From assembly GCA_965220235.1 (NCBI GenBank), contig OZ244815.1, positions 2,170,001 through 2,234,000 on the forward strand: a DNA stretch of 64,000 nt, in the 5' to 3' direction. Positions 1 to 9,165 of the stretch are shown one piece after another. A program made the translations under genes and the position numbers. The DNA comes from Bin55 sp965220235. Lineage in GTDB: Bacteria; Pseudomonadota; Gammaproteobacteria; Pseudomonadales; Azotimanducaceae. The stretch's first letter is position 1, and every line of letters begins with the position of its first letter. Below the pieces are notes generated by a model. The model was not told where the DNA came from, ran no database searches, and saw nothing but the letters and a program-made list of their open reading frames with translations.

Positions 1-1000
1 TAAACAAGCGTCGTTTGATCAAGCCTGTTGCTTCGAAACAGACCCAACCTGCTAATAAACCGATGATCAACGCACCGCCAGGACCAACAAACCCGGAAGC
101 TGGCGTGATACATCCAAGTCCTGCAACCATTCCTGTTACCGTGCCAAGGACGGTCGGTTTGCCGAAACGGATCCATTCAGCTACCATCCATGTGAATGCT
201 GCAGTTGCAGCAGAGATGTGCGTGACCGTAAGTGCCATTGCAGCGTCGCCATTTGCGGCTAATGCGCTGCCACCGTTGAAGCCGAACCATCCGACCCATA
301 GCATTCCAGCACCCATGACTGTTAACGGAACGTTATGTGGAAGATTTGGCGACTCAGGGTATCCCTTTCGACTACCGATATACATTGCTGCAACGATCGC
401 CGCAGTCCCTGCCGTGATGTGAACGACTGCGCCGCCGGCGAAATCCATGAAGCCGAGATCGCCTAACCAACCGCCGCCCCATACCCAGTGGGTAATCGGA
501 ATGTAGACGATCAACAACCACGCCGCCGAAAAGATGAGCATCGCGGAAAAGCGCATGCGTTCTGCGAAGCCGCCAACGATGAGCGCAGGTGTGATGATCG
601 CAAACGTAAGCTGGAACGTAGCGAATACCGACTCTGGAATCGTGCCCGATACCGTGGCTTCCTTGATCTCACCGAGTAGGAAGTTATTGAGCGTCCCGAG
701 GAACGAAGTTTCACCAACTACGATGCCCGATCCTGTAAACGCAAGACTGTAGCCAACCAACACCCAGAGAATCGTCATCAAACAGGTGATGGCGAAACAA
801 TGCATCAAGATGCTGAGTACGTTGTTTCGGCCAACCAATCCCGAATAAAACAGAGAAAGACCAGGAATGGTCATAAACAAGACAAGCGCGGTCGATGTCA
901 AGATCCATGCGGTATCGCCGCTATCTAGGCTTTCTGCCATGAGTGGCGTCGCGAGCAATGCAACGATCGCGCACCAAATTTTCTTATTACTAAACAACAT
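1..1000 (-). CDS. amtB: Ammonium transporter (Amt family), 3' end outside window
   Basis: Inner-membrane channel that imports ammonium. Read on the minus strand from an ATG at 998-1000, the frame stays open to the window edge, so about 333 residues are visible and the C-terminus is missing. It begins with a signal-peptide-like hydrophobic stretch ending LMAESLD, as in the Amt proteins whose signal peptide is removed. The Amt segments that follow include PGLSLFYSGLV, FAERM, THWVWGGGWL, WFGFNGGSAL and a histidine in LTVTHISAATAAF that fits the first pore histidine of the family. No glnK is seen upstream; it could lie beyond the edge, downstream of amt. The family is clear; the exact paralogue is an inference. 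Confidence 0.93.
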   Translation of the reverse strand, partial: MLFSNKKIWCAIVALLATPLMAESLDSGDTAWILTSTALVLFMTIPGLSLFYSGLVGRNNVLSILMHCFAITCLMTILWVLVGYSLAFTGSGIVVGETSFLGTLNNFLLGEIKEATVSGTIPESVFATFQLTFAIITPALIVGGFAERMRFSAMLIFSAAWLLIVYIPITHWVWGGGWLGDLGFMDFAGGAVVHITAGTAAIVAAMYIGSRKGYPESPNLPHNVPLTVMGAGMLWVGWFGFNGGSALAANGDAAMALTVTHISAATAAFTWMVAEWIRFGKPTVLGTVTGMVAGLGCITPASGFVGPGGALIIGLLAGWVCFEATGLIKRRLF

Positions 1001-1126
1001 CGACTCTCGCGACTGGTTTAGCGCGATTATAAATTTAGCGGAAGACCTAACAAATCGACCACACTGTGGCTTGTTAAACGCAATTCGTGCAAATACTCAA
1101 TCCAGAATTCGATAGAAAACCTATCT

Positions 1127-1147
1127 AACTTATTGTTTTATTAAGTT
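1127..1147. terminator. Weak AT-rich hairpin between pyrD and amtB
   Basis: AACTTA (1127-1132) pairs with TAAGTT (1142-1147) around a 9-base loop. It lies just past the pyrD stop and ahead of amtB, both minus strand. The stem is only 6 bp and A/T-rich, so it could end pyrD transcripts but may be chance. Confidence 0.25.
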
Positions 1148-1163
1148 TATTTCGTCGAATGAT

Positions 1164-2174
1164 TCATCCTAGTGCAGTCACGAGTTCCTTTACTAACCCT
1201 GGACCACGATAGACTAACGCGGTATAGACTTGTACTAGGTCGGCGCCCGCCTCTCGCATCGCAATTGCATCCGCGCCACTCGAGATTCCACCAACACCAA
1301 TAATCGGAAAGTCTGAACCAACGGCTTCTCGGGCATGCGTAACAGTTCGCAAAGACCGATCGAATAAGGGTCTACCGCTTAATCCGCCTGTCTGTTCCGC
1401 AAGCCTGTGAGATATTTCGCGACGATCGGTCGTAGTGTTAGTCGCAATCAAGCCATCGCACTTTGCGTCCCGAATACGGCTCGCGAGTTCTCGCAGTACA
1501 TCAGGATCAAGGTCCGGGGATACCTTTACAAAAACCGGCAACCGACGATCAACGTTATCGGCGAGACGGTCTCGTAGCTCTAGCACTGATTTCAATGTGT
1601 CATCAAGCTGCGGGTCGCCTTGTAGATTTCTCAATCTAGGCGTATTAGGAGATGAGATATTGATCGTGAAGTAGTCGGCAACATCGAACAACGATCGCAT
1701 ACACAGCCGATAGTCTTGGTCAGCGTCTTCTAACGGAGTATCTCGATTGATACCCAAATTGATCCCCAGCAATGTAGGTTCAATCGACGGCATCGTCGCG
1801 AGTCGTTCGTGAATCTTCTCGACGCCATCGTTATTAAAACCCATTCGATTAATGACCGCACCACAACTCGCCAAACGGTAAAGACGAGGCTTCGGATTGC
1901 CTACTTGAGGCAGCGGCGTCACGCCACCAACTTCGATGAACCCGAATCCAAGTCGGGTTAGTCCTACAACGGCCTCGGCGTTCTTGTCAAATCCTGCGGC
2001 TAATCCGACACGATTTGTGAAATTCAAGCCCGCGAGTTGCACAGATTCACCTTGTGGTTGACCAATCCCGCGCAAACGACCTGCTATACGGAGACCACGT
2101 AATGTCAACGTATGAGCCGTTTCGGGATTGCACGCCGCGAGAAATGGTCGCGCGCACTGATAGACAAGATTCAA
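1164..2174 (-). CDS. pyrD: Dihydroorotate dehydrogenase (quinone), class 2
   Basis: Oxidises dihydroorotate to orotate in pyrimidine synthesis and passes electrons to membrane quinone. The 336-residue length is typical of the membrane-associated class 2 enzyme. Visible features are the N-terminal hydrophobic helix region, GLAAGFDKNAEAV (FMN region), EVGGVTPLPQVGNPKPR, the catalytic-serine loop TINISSPNTPRLRNLQG, and GVGGISSGADA in the phosphate-binding part. The start is a TTG at 2172-2174, because no ATG or GTG precedes the conserved N-terminus. It diverges from the MoxR operon with about 110 bp between them. The other pyrimidine gene here, pyrB, is 35 kb away. Confidence 0.96.
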   Translation of the reverse strand: MNLVYQCARPFLAACNPETAHTLTLRGLRIAGRLRGIGQPQGESVQLAGLNFTNRVGLAAGFDKNAEAVVGLTRLGFGFIEVGGVTPLPQVGNPKPRLYRLASCGAVINRMGFNNDGVEKIHERLATMPSIEPTLLGINLGINRDTPLEDADQDYRLCMRSLFDVADYFTINISSPNTPRLRNLQGDPQLDDTLKSVLELRDRLADNVDRRLPVFVKVSPDLDPDVLRELASRIRDAKCDGLIATNTTTDRREISHRLAEQTGGLSGRPLFDRSLRTVTHAREAVGSDFPIIGVGGISSGADAIAMREAGADLVQVYTALVYRGPGLVKELVTALG

Positions 2175-2284
2175 ACTAATTTACGGCGTTTTTGTCAAAG
2201 GCAATAATTGGTCATTGCATATTTTCACGCGCTTTTAGCTTAATTGCATCGTTTCGCGCCATCATTACAACAAAAAGGACTCCC

Positions 2285-3268
2285 TTGGTTACGCAAAACG
2301 AACCCCTAGGAATCGAGTCGGGAACGGCTTCTTCAACCTATGAAAAAGTCCATTTAGCACTCGATTGGTTGAACCAGCGCATCGTCGGTCAAGAAGCGCT
2401 GACCAAGAAATTAACGATCGCGCTAATTTGCGGCGGTCATTTGCTGGTTGAAGGTGCACCCGGTCTCGCAAAAACCCGTGCGATAAAGGAACTTTCGCGA
2501 TGTATTGAGGGTGATTTTCATCGAATCCAGTTTACGCCAGATTTACTACCAAGCGACGTAACTGGTACAGAGATCTATCGTCCCGAGACGAGCAGTTTCC
2601 ATTTCCAGCAAGGTCCAATCTTCCACAATCTCGTGCTCGCAGACGAAGTTAATCGCGCGCCCGCAAAGGTACAGTCAGCCTTGCTTGAAGCCATGGCGGA
2701 GCGCCAAGTGACCGTTGGTCGAGAAACCTTTAATTTACCGCGGCTGTTTCTCGTCATGGCAACGCAGAACCCGATCGAACAAGAAGGAACGTATCCGTTA
2801 CCCGAAGCTCAATTAGACCGCTTTCTCATGCATGTCCTTATTGACTATCCACCCGCACATCAAGAACGGGCGATTCTGCAATTAGCGCGGGAAGAGTTCG
2901 GCAATGTTGACCAGCCTTCTCCCGTGGAGCTCAGCGAAAGTGAAATTCTTGGAATTCGCGATGAATTAGGTGAACTTCACATGGCTGAATCCATCGAAAA
3001 ATACATCATCGACCTCATCGCACATTCGAGGTCTGGTCTGGAAGGCGTTGAATACGCCGCGAGTCCAAGAGCAACCATTGCGTTGGACCAATGCTCACGA
3101 ACCATCGCTTGGCTCGCCGGTCGGGATTACGTCGTTCCAGAGGACGTTCTTGAGATCATCCACGACGTTCTGCGACATCGCTTAATTCTGTCCTTTGAGG
3201 CAGAAGCGCAAGGAACGACAACAGATGACATCATTGACACGATGATCAACCAGGTGCCGTTAACCTAG
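2285..3268 (+). CDS. MoxR-family AAA+ ATPase
   Basis: AAA+ ATPase of the MoxR family, chaperone-like proteins often encoded with von Willebrand A (VWA) proteins. From the TTG at 2285 it is 327 residues, with Walker A GAPGLAKT at about 57-64, Walker B LVLADEVNR near 116-124 and sensor ATQNP near 159-163. I chose this start because AAAGGA lies 5 bases upstream. An in-frame TTG at 2192 gives a longer protein, but its extra residues do not look like MoxR and would use up the pyrD-moxR intergenic space. It is the first gene of a six-gene operon ending at 9100. Its role in assembling or activating the VWA proteins is inferred from the family. Confidence 0.93.
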   Translation: MVTQNEPLGIESGTASSTYEKVHLALDWLNQRIVGQEALTKKLTIALICGGHLLVEGAPGLAKTRAIKELSRCIEGDFHRIQFTPDLLPSDVTGTEIYRPETSSFHFQQGPIFHNLVLADEVNRAPAKVQSALLEAMAERQVTVGRETFNLPRLFLVMATQNPIEQEGTYPLPEAQLDRFLMHVLIDYPPAHQERAILQLAREEFGNVDQPSPVELSESEILGIRDELGELHMAESIEKYIIDLIAHSRSGLEGVEYAASPRATIALDQCSRTIAWLAGRDYVVPEDVLEIIHDVLRHRLILSFEAEAQGTTTDDIIDTMINQVPLT

Positions 3269-3277
3269 AACGATTTG

Positions 3278-4183
3278 ATGCCGTCACTTACCGGCGTTTA
3301 TGTCACAGTTGCCGATTTGATCGGCTTAGCTACAGCGCCGACTCATAAACGTCGCACGCGTCGTGCAACTGGAGGGTATTCAGGTGCACTCGTTTCGAGG
3401 ATGCGTGGTCGTGGAGTGGATCTCGACGAAGTGCGACTGTATCAAGCAGGCGACGACGTAAGAAACATCGACTGGAAGGTCACCGCACGGAAAGAAAAAC
3501 CACACACAAAGATTTTTCGAGAAGAGCGCGAGCGACCAACCATGCTCGTTATCGATCAGCGACGATCCATGTTCTTCGGGAGTCAAGTCCGATTAAAAAG
3601 TGTCGCTGCGGCCGAGGCAGCAGCTCGATTTGCTTGGCAGACCCTGAATGCGCGAGACCGCGTTGGTGGCGTTGTGATCGCCTCGGAGTCGCTAGGTGTC
3701 CTCAAGCCGATCCGGAGCAAGCTAAACGTCGTTCGTTTGTTGAGCTCGATCACTGATGCAAACAATGAACTGAGCGCATCGAGTCAACCGTCGGAGTCTG
3801 TAGAACCCTCATGGCATGAGGTCCTAATGAACCTACGACGTGCGACGCCAGTTGGACATCGCATCGTATTTATCTCCGATTTTGAGGCGATCGCTGAGAG
3901 TGACCTACAGCAGCTCCTGGTGCTTCAAAACCATAACGAGATTTCTCTAATCCACATCTTCGACCCTCTCGAGCAGAACTTACCGCCGAGTGGCGCTTAC
4001 GCAGTGACTGACGGGTCTCGACGAATTTCCTTTTCCGGTGGGATTCCTCGAAATCAGAGTAAGTACGAAGGACGATTCGAGGCGCACCGAACGAGACTCA
4101 AAGACGCATGTCGCTCTCGAGGAATCCGATTTTTCTCCATCTCGACGACGGAGGATTTTTCGCAGGCGCTCTTCGATGAATGA
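3278..4183 (+). CDS. DUF58 domain protein of the Bat operon
   Basis: Cytoplasmic DUF58 protein of 301 residues. The family core is visible as RMRGRGVDLDEVRLYQ, then AGDDVRNIDWKVTARK, followed by a VWA-like fold region (MLVIDQRRSMFFGS). The start is ATG 3278; a TTG directly before it adds one residue. It follows moxR by nine bases and its end overlaps the next gene by 8 bases, so the two are almost certainly co-transcribed. In such operons DUF58 proteins are constant partners of MoxR ATPases, but no biochemical role is certain. In place of the classical DxSxS metal site this protein has DQRRS, so metal binding may be altered. Confidence 0.9.
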   Translation: MPSLTGVYVTVADLIGLATAPTHKRRTRRATGGYSGALVSRMRGRGVDLDEVRLYQAGDDVRNIDWKVTARKEKPHTKIFREERERPTMLVIDQRRSMFFGSQVRLKSVAAAEAAARFAWQTLNARDRVGGVVIASESLGVLKPIRSKLNVVRLLSSITDANNELSASSQPSESVEPSWHEVLMNLRRATPVGHRIVFISDFEAIAESDLQQLLVLQNHNEISLIHIFDPLEQNLPPSGAYAVTDGSRRISFSGGIPRNQSKYEGRFEAHRTRLKDACRSRGIRFFSISTTEDFSQALFDE

Positions 4184-4682
4184 ACAAATTGCGCAAGCAC
4201 TAGCGCAACTGCGTGACATCCATGAACCCGCGCTTCCGCCATTTTGGCCTATACCCATCGGCTGGTGGATCTTGGCTGTATCGATCATCGGCGGCGTTAT
4301 TTGTTTGATATGGTGGTGGCGAAGTCGGTACGCAAATGATCGTCCCTATCGTTCAATTCGAGAAGCTGCGTCCGCATTACGAGACCTTTATCAAGACGGA
4401 CGGTTATCCAATCGAGAATATGTCGATTCGGCTAATCGCCTCTACAAGCACTTACTCGTGGACGTGGAAGCTGTCCCAGGCTCGGTACAGGCTGACGGAT
4501 TGCTTTGGCTGAACATGCTCGCAGACCGGTTTAACGAAGAATCTTTCGTATCTGGACCCGGGAAGTGTCTAGGTACCGTCCGATATCGACCCGTGGCTTT
4601 CTTCGATGAACGTATCGACGAGCTAATCGCTAAGACTCTTTGCGATGTGAAATGTCCCTCTCACAGGGGGATCGCGACATGA
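4176..4682 (+). CDS. DUF4381 small membrane protein
   Basis: 168-residue protein with one predicted transmembrane helix near residues 26-46 (WWILAVSIIGGVICLIWWW) and a cytoplasmic tail containing YRSIREAASALRDLY. The N-terminal motif PPFWPIPIGWW is what I recall for DUF4381 proteins of Bat operons. The start is ATG 4176, overlapping the DUF58 stop by 8 bases. A much longer upstream start would run antisense-like through DUF58 and is rejected. The stop overlaps the next ATG as ATGA. It is probably a membrane partner of the VWA proteins, by position only. Confidence 0.85.
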   Translation: MNEQIAQALAQLRDIHEPALPPFWPIPIGWWILAVSIIGGVICLIWWWRSRYANDRPYRSIREAASALRDLYQDGRLSNREYVDSANRLYKHLLVDVEAVPGSVQADGLLWLNMLADRFNEESFVSGPGKCLGTVRYRPVAFFDERIDELIAKTLCDVKCPSHRGIAT

Positions 4683-5662
4683 TCGAGTTGATATGGCCAT
4701 GGGCGTTTGCGATTCTGCTCCTACCGCTGCTAATAAGGTACCTCATCCCTGCTCGTGCCGCGAGCGAAGCCGCGCTAAACGTACCTCACGTTGAGTCGTT
4801 TGTATTTACACAGCAAGAAATTGGAAGTGGTTCAAGTCACCGATCGGTCTTCCTCTTCATCATTGCCTTACTCGCTTGGTTGTCGTTAGCAACCGCGCTT
4901 GCTCGGCCCCAATGGACCGGTGAACCTACTTTGTTACCGACGATGAGCCGCGATCTTGTACTTGCGATCGATATTTCCGGTAGCATGGGACAAGGCGATA
5001 TGAACGTTAGTGGCAGGCAGTACACACGTCTTGCGGTTGTGAAACATGCCGTTCAAGATTTCGTCGAAAAACGAGAAGGCGATCGAATCGGGATCGTTCT
5101 TTTCGGTAGCCTACCGTACGTCTATGTGCCACTAACACCGGACGTAGATACGGCAAGTCAGATGTTGGCCGACGCTCCTATAGGTATCGCTGGACGATCA
5201 ACAGCGATCGGAGACTCGTTAGGTTTAGCGATCAAACAAATCTTGAACCACCCAGCGGACCACCGCGTCGTCGTACTCATGACCGATGGTATGAATAACT
5301 TCGGCGAACTCGATCCTATGGACGCAGCAGAACTCGCCGCGGCTTCAGAGGTAACGGTCTACACGATTGGCATCGTTCCGCCTAGAGGGGGCTTGGGGTT
5401 CTTTGCGCCATTCCAACGTCAGTCAGATGCAGTGGACGAAGAACTGCTACAAGCGATCGCAACCAAGACCGGTGGAGCGTACTACAAAGCCGAAGATCTC
5501 AACGCGCTATTGGCAATTTATGAGGAAATCGACGCGCTAGAACCGATCGAAAATGAAGGTCAGACTGTACGTCCCATGCGTGCTCTCTACCACTACCCGC
5601 TCACTCTCGCCCTAGCACTTTTCGCGCTTGCTTGGCTACTCCATTCTCGACGAAATGTTTGA
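4679..5662 (+). CDS. batA: VWA-domain membrane protein (BatA-type)
   Basis: 327 residues: an N-terminal membrane helix (WPWAFAILLLPLLIRYL), a second helix, a VWA domain, and a C-terminal helix (YPLTLALALFALAWLL). The metal-dependent adhesion site is intact (AIDISGSMGQ, DxSxS form), with later VLMTDGMNN supplying the conserved Asp. The start is ATG 4679, which overlaps the previous stop as ATGA and has AGGGGG about 8 bases upstream. The BatA name rests on order and topology. Bat operons were linked to aerotolerance in Bacteroides; in proteobacteria the function is unsettled and probably concerns the cell envelope. Confidence 0.9.
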   Translation: MIELIWPWAFAILLLPLLIRYLIPARAASEAALNVPHVESFVFTQQEIGSGSSHRSVFLFIIALLAWLSLATALARPQWTGEPTLLPTMSRDLVLAIDISGSMGQGDMNVSGRQYTRLAVVKHAVQDFVEKREGDRIGIVLFGSLPYVYVPLTPDVDTASQMLADAPIGIAGRSTAIGDSLGLAIKQILNHPADHRVVVLMTDGMNNFGELDPMDAAELAAASEVTVYTIGIVPPRGGLGFFAPFQRQSDAVDEELLQAIATKTGGAYYKAEDLNALLAIYEEIDALEPIENEGQTVRPMRALYHYPLTLALALFALAWLLHSRRNV

Positions 5663-7433
5663 AGTACTCACAGAGTTTCACTTCCTTCGACCATGGTGGT
5701 TGCTCTTACTATCGATCGCCCCTCTTCTGATTTGGGCGCAAATCCGTTTCATATCTCGAGCGAATAACTGGCATAACGTGATTTCGGATTCACTTTTCGA
5801 TGCGTTGATCGAGTCGAAACCGCTCCGTCGTGTTCGTGTGTCAATGGCTCTGCCTCCGCTCGCTTTGATCTGTGCTGCTTTGGCGTTGGCGGGACCTACT
5901 TATGAACGACTACCACAGCCTGTAGAAACCAAGAACGATCCTATCGTCATCGTGCTTGATCTAACTCTGAGCATGGGATCGACCGACATTCGTCCTAGTC
6001 GAATCGAACGCGCTAAGTTCAAAATCAGTGACATATTGGAGCGTCGCGACGAAGGTCTAACGGGACTCGTGGTCTACGCAGGTGATGCTTACGTGGTCAC
6101 GCCGTTAACGAGCGATAAAGACAACATACTGAATCTGTTGCCGTCCCTCGATCCAGAAATGATGCCCGTTCGCGGCAGCAATGCGGAGGCTGCCATAGCA
6201 CTCGCCAATGACCTCTTCACTTCACTCGGACAAGAGAGCGGTCGAATCATTCTGCTGACCGACGGTATCGCGAATTTTGGCAGTTTACGCGATAGTGTGG
6301 ATTCACGATACGCGATCTCGATTCTTGGTATTGGTTCGTCAGATGTGGTGAGGTCGGATGGCCGTGAATTCGAGTTGGACCATTCGTTGTTACGCGATTT
6401 TGCGATGATAACCGGAGGTCGCTATCGAAGCATTACTTTAAATGACGATGACATAGAGTTCCTCTTGGAGGAACCATCGCTTACGGCAACCGAATTACTG
6501 GATAACCAGACGTTTGACGTTTGGCACGATCTCGGCTATCTACTCGTGTTACCACTCGCGCTGCTACTCGCGTTCTCAATGCGTCGAGGAGGTCTTGCAG
6601 TTGTGTTGCTTGTAATCGGTGCGAGTGTCCAAGCCGGATGGCTAGAAGATCTTTGGGTACCCAAGGATCGCCAAGCCTTGTCTGCTCACGACGCGGGAAA
6701 TTTTGAGACTGCCGCGGAGCTATTCCGCGATTCTCAGTGGCGGGGCGTCGCGAAATATCGGAGTGGCGATTTCGCCGAGGCAGGGGAATTTTTTTCGACG
6801 AACGAATCAGTTGAGTCGATATACAACCAAGGGAACGCACTTGCGTGGGAAGGTCGATTTAGTGACGCGCTTACAGCGTATGACGGTGTATTGATGCAAG
6901 AACCAGAGCACGAAGACGCAAAGCACAACAAAGCGATCATTGAAGCATTGCTTGAAGCAATGCAGCAGAACAGTGATTCTGAACAAAGTCAAGGTGACCA
7001 ACAGCAGGAATCTAATCAACAGGGAAATCAGAACGCACAGTCGCAAAATCAATCGCAACAAAGTCAAGACGCGTCCGAACAAGAGTCTGACTCTCAGATG
7101 TCTAACGAACCAAGTCAACAGCACGGCGGAACGGAGCAGGACACGCAACCGCAAAACGAAACTCAAGACGATTCTGAAGAGAGTGCGGACGCAGAGCAAC
7201 AACAAGCACAGCGCCAAGATGCGAGCGAGTCCGATGACGAGACTGAAGGTCAAGATTCCGCTGCACTGGCAGAATCCAGCGAGGAACGCGAGTTACGCGA
7301 AATCCACGAACGGTGGCTCCGCCGTATCCCAGATGATCCTAGCGGTCTATTACGTCGCAAATTTCAAGCAGAATCCAATGCCCGAATTGAACGAGGTGAG
7401 TTAGATCAGGCGGACGTTGGACCGGCGTGGTGA
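5655..7433 (+). CDS. batB: VWA and TPR membrane protein (BatB/BatC-type fusion)
   Basis: 592 residues. Two N-terminal membrane helices are followed by a VWA domain, further helices near residues 285-330, and a TPR-like segment (SIYNQGNALAWEGRFSDALTAYDGVL) that corresponds to BatC. A long Gln/Ser/Asp/Glu-rich segment covers roughly residues 440-550, and the end is basic (LRREIHERWLRRIP-like). The metal site reads DLTLS instead of DxSxS, so the first serine is threonine. ATG 5655 is chosen because it overlaps batA by 8 bases and begins at the hydrophobic leader. The low-complexity segment is translated in frame with no stop and is likely a flexible periplasmic linker. Confidence 0.9.
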   Translation: MFEVLTEFHFLRPWWLLLLSIAPLLIWAQIRFISRANNWHNVISDSLFDALIESKPLRRVRVSMALPPLALICAALALAGPTYERLPQPVETKNDPIVIVLDLTLSMGSTDIRPSRIERAKFKISDILERRDEGLTGLVVYAGDAYVVTPLTSDKDNILNLLPSLDPEMMPVRGSNAEAAIALANDLFTSLGQESGRIILLTDGIANFGSLRDSVDSRYAISILGIGSSDVVRSDGREFELDHSLLRDFAMITGGRYRSITLNDDDIEFLLEEPSLTATELLDNQTFDVWHDLGYLLVLPLALLLAFSMRRGGLAVVLLVIGASVQAGWLEDLWVPKDRQALSAHDAGNFETAAELFRDSQWRGVAKYRSGDFAEAGEFFSTNESVESIYNQGNALAWEGRFSDALTAYDGVLMQEPEHEDAKHNKAIIEALLEAMQQNSDSEQSQGDQQQESNQQGNQNAQSQNQSQQSQDASEQESDSQMSNEPSQQHGGTEQDTQPQNETQDDSEESADAEQQQAQRQDASESDDETEGQDSAALAESSEERELREIHERWLRRIPDDPSGLLRRKFQAESNARIERGELDQADVGPAW

Positions 7434-9100
7434 CTCGTAATATGAGATATCTAACACATCTGATCGGATTACTTGCGATCGTGTTTGTGGTTCTCTACGC
7501 ACCCTACTCTCACGGACAAGCAAGCGCGACGCTCAGCGCTGATGTCGTGTCCGAATTTGAGTCAGTGACGCTGACGGTGACCGATCGAAACCGCGATTCA
7601 AATGATCCTGATTTCACTGAATTAGAAACTGATTTCGAAATATCAAGTGTCTCAACTGAGTCACAGCTTCGAATCGTGAATGGTCGCGTCGATCGCGCGA
7701 AGAGCTGGAAACTTGAGCTGATGCCAAAACGCGCAGGAACTATTGACATTCCACCGATAGCTGTTGGCAACTCGCGTACTAACCGACTGAGACTACAGGT
7801 CAATCCAATATCCGATAGAGAACGTGATTACATTTCCAGAACAGCTTTTTTTGAGACGATCATCTCGCACCAAACACAGTATCCGCAAGCAGCCATCTAC
7901 GTAACACGACGGATGGTCTACACCTCTCAAGCAAGAATCCCTTCGATGCCTCAGGACAAGCAGCTTGACATTGTCGATGCAACGGTGCTGCCGATTGGTA
8001 GTCGCGAGACGTTGCGCGAAGTTCGCAACGGCGTCGAGTATTTCGTGATGCAGTGGCGCTATGTAGTGTTTGCCGAAAAGAGCGGCACATTGAGAATACC
8101 GGGCGAAAACGCGCGAGTTGCCATCTATAGCAATCAATTCCGACCACAAGTCCGACCGATCGTCGCACCGGAAAGAACGATCACGATACTGCCTATTCCT
8201 GGTGAGTATCCAAGTGATGAACCATGGTTCCCAGCGTCGAGTGTTGAACTAACGCAGTCCTTTCAGCCCTCAGGTACGAGCACACTGAATCTAGGCGACG
8301 CGATTACCCGTTCAATTAACGTACGGGCGCGAGATAGTTACCAATCTGCTCTACTACCTCTCGAGCTCGGTTCGATCGATGACCTCCGAGTCTATCCGGA
8401 ACAAGCCACAGTGGACTCCGTACTTGAAGGAGGTCGGGTTTGGGGAACTCAATCTCGTTCGTTTAACCTGATCCCCGTCGAACCAGGTCGAGTTGCGCTG
8501 CCCGAATTTCAGCTGACCTGGTGGGACACAGAGTCGAGAGAGGTCAAGGTCTCAAGGTTGCCGTCAGCTGCATTCAATGTACCGGATCCCCGAGACAGTC
8601 GATTCGTCACCGAATCACCTCAACTTACCGACGATGATCTATTGCAATCTACCGATGCGCAATACGGCGACGGTCGAACAAACCCTTGGATCTACGCTCT
8701 GGTTGCAGGAGCCATTGTCGGATGGCTGCTTGTCGCCGCGCTGCTATATTTCAATAAAGAACGCTACATACCACGATTCGGAACGAAACCACTCGTCTCT
8801 CGAATTGACTACGGACCAATTCGACACGCGCTAGCGCATAGCGACACAAGCGCATTGCGGCATGCGATCTTGCACACTCTTGCGCAACATTTGCGTGTTG
8901 ATCTTGTAGTGGCACGGGAACTGTTTCTCGAATCGTCAATCGGTCATTCGATCCTCTCCCAATTGGATCAACTAGCCTACAACGACTCGACGGGTGAGTT
9001 TGAGTACGACTTGAAGACTATTCAGCAAGTTATTGATTCTATTGTTAAAAATCATGAGGTTAATGAACCGGAATTTGGCTTGAAGTCGGTTTTGAACTGA
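7430..9100 (+). CDS. batD: BatD-type periplasmic protein
   Basis: 556 residues with a signal peptide (HLIGLLAIVFVVLYAPYSHGQA) and BatD-like beta-rich domains, including SWKLELMPKRAGTIDIPPI, a pattern typical of BatD. A C-terminal membrane helix (WIYALVAGAIVGWLLVAALL) precedes a cytoplasmic tail. The GTG at 7430 forms a GTGA overlap with the preceding stop; GTG 7427 and ATG 7442 are alternatives. It closes the operon. BatD is a family-level call; it probably holds the VWA proteins at the periplasmic face of the inner membrane, which is inference. Confidence 0.9.
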   Translation: MTRNMRYLTHLIGLLAIVFVVLYAPYSHGQASATLSADVVSEFESVTLTVTDRNRDSNDPDFTELETDFEISSVSTESQLRIVNGRVDRAKSWKLELMPKRAGTIDIPPIAVGNSRTNRLRLQVNPISDRERDYISRTAFFETIISHQTQYPQAAIYVTRRMVYTSQARIPSMPQDKQLDIVDATVLPIGSRETLREVRNGVEYFVMQWRYVVFAEKSGTLRIPGENARVAIYSNQFRPQVRPIVAPERTITILPIPGEYPSDEPWFPASSVELTQSFQPSGTSTLNLGDAITRSINVRARDSYQSALLPLELGSIDDLRVYPEQATVDSVLEGGRVWGTQSRSFNLIPVEPGRVALPEFQLTWWDTESREVKVSRLPSAAFNVPDPRDSRFVTESPQLTDDDLLQSTDAQYGDGRTNPWIYALVAGAIVGWLLVAALLYFNKERYIPRFGTKPLVSRIDYGPIRHALAHSDTSALRHAILHTLAQHLRVDLVVARELFLESSIGHSILSQLDQLAYNDSTGEFEYDLKTIQQVIDSIVKNHEVNEPEFGLKSVLN

Positions 9101-9165
9101 GTTTTGTAGGCCGCAAGGAACCACCCTCTTTCTATAATCAAACGTTCGATTAGTCCGCATCAACG

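Noticed and set aside
1040..1130. Possible sigma54 promoter upstream of amtB (TTGCAC ... TTGC on the minus strand)
   Set aside because: The spacing between the two elements is two bases short and the first element lacks the conserved GG.
2192..2284. Extended N-terminus for the MoxR protein from TTG 2192
   Set aside because: Residues are unlike MoxR, and TTG 2285 has a better-spaced AAAGGA; the longer form would use up the divergent promoter region.
6807..7253. 148-codon minus-strand frame rich in Leu, Arg and Phe
   Set aside because: It is the antisense of the CAA/GAA-rich linker in the BatB-like gene; the composition follows from that repeat.
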